Below, one piece after another: positions 1 through 5,086 of a DNA stretch of 5,086 nt. Below the pieces are notes generated by a model, which was not told where the DNA came from, did not search any database, and worked only from the letters and a program-made list of their open reading frames with translations. Source of the stretch: Clostridiales bacterium. GTDB taxonomy: Bacteria > Bacillota > Clostridia > Lachnospirales > Lachnospiraceae. How positions within the stretch are numbered: the first letter of the stretch is position 1; every line of letters begins with the position of its first letter. The position numbers and the translations under genes were made by a program. The DNA is taken from contig JAATEU010000027.1 of NCBI GenBank assembly GCA_015655565.1, positions 1-5,086 on the forward strand, written 5' to 3'.

Positions 1-38
1 AAATAAAATAGGATTAAGATAGATAGGAAGGCCCGGTT

Positions 39-242
39 TTGATAGCAAAAGGGGCGGATTATCTGGCAGAAAAAATGAGAGAAATTGACAGGGAGAATGA
101 AATAAAAATTGTTGAAAATAAATCCCTTGCAAGAATGCTCTATTACAATGTGGATATTGGAAATGAAATTCCGCCGGAACTGTATCAAATGACAGCTGAA
201 GTTCTGGCTTATGTATATAATTTAAACAACAGGCAGGCATAG
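39..242 (+). CDS. flhB: FlhB C-terminal fragment (flagellar export switch protein, partial or frame-disrupted)
   Basis: The 67 readable codons match the end of the cytoplasmic domain of FlhB, the export-gate protein that autocleaves at NPTH and switches secretion from rod/hook to filament subunits. Seen: IAKGADYLAEK near the start, then IVENKSLARMLY and NVDIGNEIPPELY, then AEVLAYVYNL at the end, all FlhB_CC hallmarks. The intact LARMLY core favours true FlhB over the short FlhB-like paralogues (FlhX/YlqH type), which usually diverge there. Homology extends a few codons upstream of the TTG at 39 (codons from 30 read G-P-V, where the family has A-P-x-V). An in-frame TAG at 24-26 blocks that frame, and the NPTH cleavage site would lie outside the window. 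TTG at 39 is the only start consistent with the open frame, and AGGAAGG lies 7 bases upstream, so separate translation is conceivable. A frameshifted pseudogene or a sequence error is equally possible. The stop is TAG at 240-242, and flhA follows after 31 bases. Confidence 0.8.
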   Translation: MIAKGADYLAEKMREIDRENEIKIVENKSLARMLYYNVDIGNEIPPELYQMTAEVLAYVYNLNNRQA

Positions 243-260
243 CGTGTGCCGGTTATAATA

Positions 261-265
261 GGGGG
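261..265 (+). promoter_or_regulatory. Ribosome binding site of flhA
   Basis: GGGGG lies 8 bases before the ATG at 274 in the 31-base flhB-flhA gap. It supports that start. The next in-frame ATG (codon 34) lies inside the second membrane segment and would remove the conserved N-terminus. Confidence 0.6.
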
Positions 266-273
266 TAGCACAA

Positions 274-2307
274 ATGAAAAAAACGGATTTAGCCATAGGT
301 TTATATCTGCTGGCGGCAATTATATTCCTGATTGTACCAATCCCTTCCGTATTATTGGATATTTTGCTGGCGATGAATATTTCAATAGCATTGGTTGTAT
401 TATTTAATGCTTTATTTTCCAAGGATGTAATAAGTATGGCGTCCTTTCCAACCGTATTATTGTTTACTACTATATTTCGTATATCTTTAAATGTATCCGC
501 TACCAGATTAATTCTTACCTCCGGTTCTCCGGGTAATGTAATAGAAACATTTGGAAATTTTGTCGGGGGCGGGGATCCGATTGTTGGAATTATTGTATTT
601 GTAATTTTAATATTAGTACAATTTATGGTAATTAACAAAGGTTCTGAAAGAGTGGCGGAGGTAACTGCCAGATTCACCCTGGATGCAATGCCCGGTAAAC
701 AGATGGCAATTGATGCGGATTTAAATACCGGTGCAATAACGGATGCACAAGCGAAGGAGCGACGGGAAAAAATTCAGGAAGAATCTAATTTTTTTGGTTC
801 CATGGACGGTGCCACAAAGTATGTAAAAGGAGACGCCATTGCCGGTCTGATTATTACCATAATTAATTTCGCAGGCGGTATAGCCATGGGGGTTTTCAGA
901 GAGAGCATTCCGGCCGCCGAGGCCTTTAATAAATACACGATTCTTACAATTGGTGACGGACTGGTAAGCCAGATTCCCTCTCTGATGATTTCCCTGGCGA
1001 CAGGTATTCTTGTCACGAAAGTATCCAGGGAAGCAGATATCGGCGATTTACTTTTAAAACAGTTATTCAGCATTCCCAAAGTATTATATATGGTTGGCGG
1101 AAGCTTAATTTTTCTTGGTATAGCAACACCTTTAAGCACGCTGGTTTTTACCGCTTACGGTGTGGCATTTATAGTTACCGGCAGGGTTATGGCAGGCAGA
1201 ATGGAAATTGATAACATTGAAGAACAGGCATCCTTAGAGGAAACCGCCGGAGATGAAATCAGGAGGCCTGAAAATGTTGTATCCTTATTACAGGTTGATC
1301 CGATTGAGCTGGAATTTGGATATGGTATTATTCCGTTGGCCGATGTAAATCAGGGCGGTGACCTGTTAGACCGGGTTGTACTTATCCGCAGGCAGATTGC
1401 TTTAGAACTTGGCTGTATCGTTCCCATGATCCGGTTAAGGGATAATATTCAGTTAAACCCCAATCAATATGTGATTAAAATCAAGGGAATTCCGGTAAGT
1501 GACGGCGAGATATTATTTGACCATTATATGGCCATGAATCCGGGTTATGTCGAGGAAGAAATAACCGGTATACCTACCTTTGAACCCTCCTTCCACCTTC
1601 CCGCGATCTGGATAACGGAAAGCCAGCGTGAGCGGGCGGAATCCGTTGGTTATACCGTAGTTGATCCGCCTTCCATTATAGCCACTCACTTAACGGAAAT
1701 TATCCGGAGCCATATTCATGAATTATTGACCAGACAGGATGTGCAGAACCTTATTAACAATGTTCAGGAAACAAACCCGACACTTATTACCGAGTTAGTG
1801 CCGAAATTGTTAGGAGCAGGTGAAATTCAGAAAGTGTTGCAAAACCTTTTAAAGGAAGGTATTTCTATTCGTGATCTGATAACTATTTTTGAAACCCTGG
1901 CAGATCATGCATCCACAACAAGGGATGCCGATGTCCTGACGGAATATGTGAGACAAAGCTTAAAAAGGGCAATATCCAATAAATATTTTCCGTCCAGTGA
2001 AGCTACAAGTGTAGTAACTCTGGATCCTAAGATCGAGCAGGAAATCATGGGTTCTGTGAAACAAACGGAGCAGGGAGCTTACCTTGCATTAGATCCGGAA
2101 AAAACCCAGGTCATTATACATTCGGTTGAGGAAGAAATACAAAAACTAGAAAATATCGGAAAGAATCCAATCGTAATCACTTCTCCGATTGTGAGAATGT
2201 ATTTTAAAAAATTAACGCAGGACTATTTTAAAGATTTAATCGTTATTTCTTATAATGAAATTGAATCAAATGTGGAATTACAGTCGGTAGGGATGGTGAC
2301 GGTATAG
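274..2307 (+). CDS. flhA: Flagellar export-gate membrane protein FlhA
   Basis: FlhA forms the nonameric ring of the flagellar type III export gate in the cytoplasmic membrane. It couples ion flow to export, and its cytosolic domain docks chaperone-substrate complexes. At 677 aa it has typical full length. Seen: an N-terminal membrane region with about eight hydrophobic segments (roughly 5-22, 25-47, 57-75, 103-121, 187-206, 228-248, 268-283, 286-305). The large cytosolic loop at 122-187 contains the FHIPEP family signature (RVAEVTARFTLD, then MPGKQMAIDAD, residues 126-149) and FFGSMDGATKYVKGDA, whose conserved Asp and Lys residues belong to the energy-coupling loop. An acidic linker at about 310-330 leads into the FlhA_C domain, with FGYGIIPLAD at 348-357 and a conserved SHIHELLTRQDVQ helix near 479-491. 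No lesion is visible. The start is ATG with a good ribosome site. The gene sits directly after flhB and its TAG overlaps the flhF GTG by one base, so co-transcription and coupled translation are likely. Confidence 0.97.
   Translation: MKKTDLAIGLYLLAAIIFLIVPIPSVLLDILLAMNISIALVVLFNALFSKDVISMASFPTVLLFTTIFRISLNVSATRLILTSGSPGNVIETFGNFVGGGDPIVGIIVFVILILVQFMVINKGSERVAEVTARFTLDAMPGKQMAIDADLNTGAITDAQAKERREKIQEESNFFGSMDGATKYVKGDAIAGLIITIINFAGGIAMGVFRESIPAAEAFNKYTILTIGDGLVSQIPSLMISLATGILVTKVSREADIGDLLLKQLFSIPKVLYMVGGSLIFLGIATPLSTLVFTAYGVAFIVTGRVMAGRMEIDNIEEQASLEETAGDEIRRPENVVSLLQVDPIELEFGYGIIPLADVNQGGDLLDRVVLIRRQIALELGCIVPMIRLRDNIQLNPNQYVIKIKGIPVSDGEILFDHYMAMNPGYVEEEITGIPTFEPSFHLPAIWITESQRERAESVGYTVVDPPSIIATHLTEIIRSHIHELLTRQDVQNLINNVQETNPTLITELVPKLLGAGEIQKVLQNLLKEGISIRDLITIFETLADHASTTRDADVLTEYVRQSLKRAISNKYFPSSEATSVVTLDPKIEQEIMGSVKQTEQGAYLALDPEKTQVIIHSVEEEIQKLENIGKNPIVITSPIVRMYFKKLTQDYFKDLIVISYNEIESNVELQSVGMVTV
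2295..2299 (+). promoter_or_regulatory. Weak ribosome binding site of flhF inside flhA
   Basis: GGTGA lies 7 bases before the flhF GTG, within the last codons of flhA. A TAGGGA at 2288-2293 is closer to consensus but 13 bases away. Weak initiation signals plus the one-base TAGTG overlap suggest that flhF is translated mainly by ribosomes finishing flhA. Confidence 0.4.
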
Positions 2308-3518
2308 TGATAATTAAGAAGTTTCAAGCAGGTACGGAAACCGAGGCTATCATGTTGGCCAAGGATGAGTTGGGCAAAGATGCTATTGTCATGAATATTA
2401 AAACAATATCTCCCAAAGGAGTATATAAGCTGTTTCGGAAACCTTCCGTAGAGATTACGGCTGCAGTGGATGATACGGACACGCTGCCTGTTGATAAGAA
2501 AGAGGTTAAATCTGTTGAGATGAGCAGCTTAAAATTAAATCCCAATATTATTTATGATAAGAAGGAAAGTACTTTAACCGGAAAAGATAAAAAATTACCG
2601 GAAGAAAAAAGTGATACTTCAGCAATTGAGAATAAATTAAATAATTTGCAGAATTTGCTGGAAAAGCAGCTGAATGAAAAACGTATGGAAGAAAAATCAG
2701 AAGAGAAGAAAGAAGAAACCCATAACAATCCGCAATATATTAAATTAGTATATAATCAGCTGGTTCGAAATGAGATGGATGAAAAGTATGTAAATCAAAT
2801 TCTTTGTGAAATAGAAAATAAATTCAAGAAAGATGTTTCCATTGATAATATACTTTCAAGTATTTATCAGAAAATCATCCTTAAGCTGGGACAGCCCCGG
2901 ACAATTGAACTTCTGGAAAATAAAACGAAGTTTATATTCTTTATCGGGCCTACCGGAGTTGGGAAAACAACAACCATAGCTAAAATTGCATCTAATTTAA
3001 AAATAAACAAAAAAGCAAAAATTGCGATGCTTACGTCGGATACTTACCGTATAGCTGCGGTGGAACAGCTTAGGACTTATGCCAATATTCTTGGCGTTCC
3101 CATGAAAGTAATTTATACGGAAGATGAAATACAGAATGCCAGGGAAGAGTTTAAAGATTATGATGTTATATTAATTGATACGGCCGGCCGTTCCCATAAA
3201 AACCGGGAACAAAGGGATGATATTGAAAGATTAATACATTCCGTTAAGGAAGAGGACAGGGAAATATATCTGGTTCTCAGTGCCACTACAAAGTATAAGG
3301 ATTTGATGAGAATTACGGAAAGCTATTCTAAAATAGCAAATTACAGGCTTATTTTCACTAAATTAGATGAAACAATATCTGTGGGTAATATATTTAATAT
3401 TAAGATGTTAACCAATGCTGATTTATCCTATGCAACCTATGGCCAGAATGTTCCGGATGATATAGGTAAGCTTGACACACAGGAAACGGCAAAGAAGTTG
3501 TTAGGAGGCAATGATTAA
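2307..3518 (+). CDS. flhF: SRP-type GTPase FlhF, flagellar placement factor
   Basis: FlhF is the third SRP-GTPase family member beside Ffh and FtsY. GTP-bound dimers at the membrane help position flagellar basal bodies, and FlhG stimulates hydrolysis. At 403 aa the length is normal. Seen: an N-terminal B-domain start (IIKKFQAGTETEAIMLAKDE, then KDAIVMN and SVEITAAVDD), typical of FlhF and absent from Ffh. A low-complexity Lys/Glu-rich stretch at about 60-140 includes a probable short coiled coil near 105-137. A helical N domain covers about 142-205. The NG GTPase has G1 GPTGVGKT (214-221), the SRP-type DTYRIAAVEQLR (245-256), G3 DTAGRS (291-296), G4 TKLD (351-354) and a closing GQNVPDDI (379-386). 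All key GTPase motifs are present. The start is GTG at 2307. It is supported by the conserved N-terminus beginning at once and by the overlap with the flhA stop. Its TAA overlaps the flhG ATG by one base. Confidence 0.97.
   Translation: MIIKKFQAGTETEAIMLAKDELGKDAIVMNIKTISPKGVYKLFRKPSVEITAAVDDTDTLPVDKKEVKSVEMSSLKLNPNIIYDKKESTLTGKDKKLPEEKSDTSAIENKLNNLQNLLEKQLNEKRMEEKSEEKKEETHNNPQYIKLVYNQLVRNEMDEKYVNQILCEIENKFKKDVSIDNILSSIYQKIILKLGQPRTIELLENKTKFIFFIGPTGVGKTTTIAKIASNLKINKKAKIAMLTSDTYRIAAVEQLRTYANILGVPMKVIYTEDEIQNAREEFKDYDVILIDTAGRSHKNREQRDDIERLIHSVKEEDREIYLVLSATTKYKDLMRITESYSKIANYRLIFTKLDETISVGNIFNIKMLTNADLSYATYGQNVPDDIGKLDTQETAKKLLGGND
3503..3508 (+). promoter_or_regulatory. Strong ribosome binding site of flhG
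   Basis: A perfect AGGAGG lies 9 bases before the ATG at 3518, inside the end of flhF. It fixes the flhG start so that the DQAEQLR motif is right at the N-terminus. Confidence 0.7.
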
Positions 3519-4435
3519 TGGACCAGGCAGAACAGTTAAGAAATATTATTAAAAATAATACCGCCTGCCGGGGTCAGACATCTGATGTTAATCTAAGCCC
3601 GCCCGGGAAAATTGCACGGGTAATTACGGTAACCAGTGGAAAAGGAGGAGTAGGCAAGTCAAATATATCGGTTAACTTAGGCATTCAGATGAGCAGAATT
3701 GGAAAACGTGTTATTATCTTAGATGCTGATTTTGGATTGGCTAATGTAGAAGTCATGCTTGGAATCCGGCCGCAATTTAATTTGGCTGATTTAATGTTCC
3801 GGGGTAAAGGACTTCGGGATATTATTACAAAAGGTCCTGAGAATATTGGTTTTATCTCCGGTGGTTCCGGCATTAGTGAGTTAACGAATATAACAAGAAG
3901 CCAGATTGCATTTTTAACGCAGAAATTAGATGAATTAGATGAAATAGCCGATGTAATTATTATTGATACGGGAGCAGGAATCACGGACAGTGTTTTAGAA
4001 TTTGTTACCGCCAGCTCAGAAGTGTTATTAGTAGCTACACCCGAACCTACCTCCATTACGGATGCATATGCATTACTAAAAACCCTGAATCGGAAAGTTG
4101 ATTTTTCAACCGAGGCTACAGTTATTAAAATGATTGCAAATCGGGTGGATTCCTATGAAGAAGCAAGGCAGTTATATATGAAACTTAACCTGGTAGTGGA
4201 AAAATTTCTCACGGTCAGGATGGATTTTCTGGGTGCCATACCGCAGGACTTAAATGTTTCAAAAGCAGTCATGCAGCAGAAACCTTATTCCATTTTATAT
4301 CCCAATGCACCTTCTTCCAAGGCTGTTTTTGAACTTGCCGGTATATTGTGCAATCATGCGCCGCAAAGAGCATATGCGGTGAGTGGAATTGCGGGGCTTT
4401 TTTCTAATTTACTCCGCTTAAAATTAAAAAAATAG
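3518..4435 (+). CDS. flhG: MinD/ParA-type ATPase FlhG (YlxH), flagellar number regulator
   Basis: FlhG is a MinD-like ATPase that dimerises on the membrane with ATP, controls flagellar number and pattern, and stimulates FlhF GTPase through its N-terminus. At 305 aa it is close to family length. Seen: DQAEQLR at residues 2-8, the FlhF-activating DQAxxLR motif. The deviant Walker A is GKGGVGKS (41-48), with the signature lysine K42. The MinD-like ILDADFGLANVEVMLG follows at 67-82, and the Walker B-like VIIIDTGAG at 146-154. TPEPTSITDAYAL (174-186) is typical of this branch. The C-terminus (about 290-305, GLFSNLLRLKLKK) can form a basic amphipathic helix like the membrane-targeting sequence of MinD. 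The DQAxxLR motif and the position after flhF separate it from the division protein MinD. The start is ATG at 3518, after AGGAGG, overlapping the flhF stop as TAATG. A strong own ribosome site plus overlap suggests coupled and possibly higher translation than flhF. Confidence 0.96.
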   Translation: MDQAEQLRNIIKNNTACRGQTSDVNLSPPGKIARVITVTSGKGGVGKSNISVNLGIQMSRIGKRVIILDADFGLANVEVMLGIRPQFNLADLMFRGKGLRDIITKGPENIGFISGGSGISELTNITRSQIAFLTQKLDELDEIADVIIIDTGAGITDSVLEFVTASSEVLLVATPEPTSITDAYALLKTLNRKVDFSTEATVIKMIANRVDSYEEARQLYMKLNLVVEKFLTVRMDFLGAIPQDLNVSKAVMQQKPYSILYPNAPSSKAVFELAGILCNHAPQRAYAVSGIAGLFSNLLRLKLKK

Positions 4436-4442
4436 TGGGTGT

Positions 4443-4448
4443 GGAGGT
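4443..4448 (+). promoter_or_regulatory. Ribosome binding site of the ycgR-like gene
   Basis: GGAGGT lies 5 bases before the ATG at 4454 in the 18-base gap after flhG. It identifies the start of a gene that runs off the window with no stop codon. Confidence 0.7.
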
Positions 4449-4453
4449 AGTAA

Positions 4454-5086
4454 ATGATAAGTGATGTAGTATCCATAGGTGACAAATTGGAATTAAAAAA
4501 AATTAGAATCACTGCAAAAGAAACAAATAATGATAAAATTTATAAAAGCCAGATTCAGGACTTTATCGGGAAGGATACGGCAGTTATTTTAATGCCCATT
4601 GAAAAAAGAAAAATGATTCCTCTGGCGGTTGGAGATAAATACAGCCTTCGTTTTTATACAAAAAAAGGGTTGTACCAATGCAAGGCCGTCATTACGGATC
4701 GTTCCCATATTAATAATGTATATATGCTGACGGTTCAATTTATTTCTGAATTGGAAAAGTATCAAAGAAGGCAATTTTACAGACTTGAATGTATAATAGA
4801 TATTGCTTACCGTATCATTTCGGATAATGAAAAATCAATTCGGAATAAATTATTAAATAATAATTATAAGGATGAAGATGAGAAACAAAATTATATCACT
4901 GCTTTAGAAGCTTATGAAGAGGAATGTTTAACAGGAATCATGTTAGATATAAGTGGCGGCGGTGCAAAATTTATTTCTGAACAAAAGCATGAGCATGGTA
5001 ACATGATTCAGATATCCGTTGGATTGGGAACCGGTCTCAGGGCTGAAAATTTCACTATAGATGCAATGGTTATTTTTTCAAATAAA
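4454..5086 (+). CDS. YcgR-like PilZ protein, c-di-GMP-responsive flagellar regulator (3' end outside the window)
   Basis: The ATG at 4454 opens a frame of 211 codons to the last base with no stop, so the gene is cut by the window. The layout is that of YcgR/YpfA flagellar-brake proteins: an N-terminal YcgR-type beta-barrel domain (about residues 8-100; seen IGDKLEL, VILMPIEKRKMIPLAVGDKYSLRFYT, GLYQCKAVI) followed by a PilZ domain. Both c-di-GMP-binding motifs are present: RRQFYR at 105-110 (RxxxR with a preceding Arg) and DISGGG at 165-170 (DxSxxG). Proteins of this type bind c-di-GMP and slow or stop the motor or otherwise tune motility. Here the two motifs are separated by about 55 residues, with a polar stretch rich in Asn, Lys, Asp and Glu (about 122-158), longer than in compact PilZ domains. 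I infer that roughly 30-40 residues are missing at the C-terminus. It is 18 bases after flhG and almost certainly in the same operon. The family assignment is firm, but the exact role (brake or other) is inferred. Confidence 0.9.
   Translation, partial: MISDVVSIGDKLELKKIRITAKETNNDKIYKSQIQDFIGKDTAVILMPIEKRKMIPLAVGDKYSLRFYTKKGLYQCKAVITDRSHINNVYMLTVQFISELEKYQRRQFYRLECIIDIAYRIISDNEKSIRNKLLNNNYKDEDEKQNYITALEAYEEECLTGIMLDISGGGAKFISEQKHEHGNMIQISVGLGTGLRAENFTIDAMVIFSNK

Noticed and set aside
254..259. Perfect TATAAT -10-like hexamer in the flhB-flhA gap, a possible internal promoter for flhA
   Set aside because: The sequence at the matching -35 position (AGGCAG, 231-236) bears no resemblance to TTGACA and there is no extended -10 TG. 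TATAAT is common by chance in AT-rich DNA, and the gene packing suggests read-through transcription.
245..272. TGTGC (245-249) and GCACA (268-272) could pair around the flhA ribosome site
   Set aside because: The stem is only five pairs with an 18-base loop that leaves the GGGGG unpaired, so it is too weak to call a regulatory hairpin.
222..677. Open frame of 151 codons on the - strand opposite the start of flhA
   Set aside because: It is antisense to a strongly conserved membrane-protein gene, shows no recognisable domain, and its low-complexity Ile/Asn/Thr-rich protein is typical of a shadow frame.
774..1139. Open frame of 121 codons on the - strand within flhA
   Set aside because: Shadow of flhA with no recognisable protein family and no independent reason to exist.
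2324..2545. Open frame of 73 codons on the - strand within flhF
   Set aside because: Antisense to the conserved FlhF N-terminus, with no recognisable product.
3685..4056. Open frame of 123 codons on the - strand within flhG
   Set aside because: Shadow of the FlhG ATPase core. The + strand shows all expected motifs here.
4391..4418. GCGGGG and CTCCGC near the end of flhG, examined as a terminator hairpin
   Set aside because: The six-pair stem needs a G-U pair, has a long loop, lies inside coding sequence and is followed by A-rich rather than T-rich sequence. The next gene starts 18 bases after flhG with its own ribosome site.
3518..4435. Possibility that the MinD-like gene is the cell-division MinD or a plasmid ParA
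   Set aside because: The N-terminal DQAEQLR motif and the position immediately after flhF identify FlhG.
4589..4774. Open frame of 61 codons on the - strand within the ycgR-like gene
   Set aside because: Antisense to the conserved YcgR N-terminal domain, which reads through without interruption on the + strand.

Overview
This AT-rich window carries part of a flagellar biosynthesis operon. All genes lie on the + strand and are packed end to end. The order is flhB (3' end) - flhA - flhF - flhG - ycgR-like PilZ gene. This order, the protein sequences, the strong Shine-Dalgarno sites and the AT-rich composition point to a motile Clostridia-type Firmicute, plausibly Lachnospiraceae or a relative. 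In Bacillus the flhB-flhA-flhF-flhG block is normally followed directly by che genes. A PilZ gene between flhG and the che genes is, from general knowledge, a common clostridial arrangement. The taxonomic call is inference only.

Layout: 1-242 holds the C-terminal piece of FlhB, the export-substrate switch. No reading frame runs from the window edge into it, because all three frames meet a stop within the first 26 bases. The homologous sequence becomes readable only from about base 30. After a 31-base gap comes an intact flhA (274-2307, 677 aa), the export-gate membrane protein. flhF (2307-3518) starts with GTG and shares one base with the flhA stop. flhG (3518-4435) starts with ATG and shares one base with the flhF stop. 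Eighteen bases later a c-di-GMP-binding YcgR-like protein (4454 to the window end) begins and runs off the right edge with no stop in 211 codons. No gap exceeds 50 bases, and I see no terminator, RNA gene, mobile element, repeat array or CRISPR.

How they work together: FlhA and FlhB form the cytoplasmic face of the flagellar type III export gate. FlhB switches export from rod/hook to filament substrates, and FlhA_C docks chaperone-substrate complexes. The SRP-type GTPase FlhF and the MinD-type ATPase FlhG set where and how many flagella are built. FlhG carries the N-terminal DQAxxLR motif known to stimulate FlhF GTPase activity. The YcgR-like protein would couple c-di-GMP level to flagellar function.

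Most of the window is ordinary, well-conserved flagellar machinery, and I find no new system. The most notable points are the broken or split flhB frame at the left edge and the long insertion inside the PilZ domain at the right edge.
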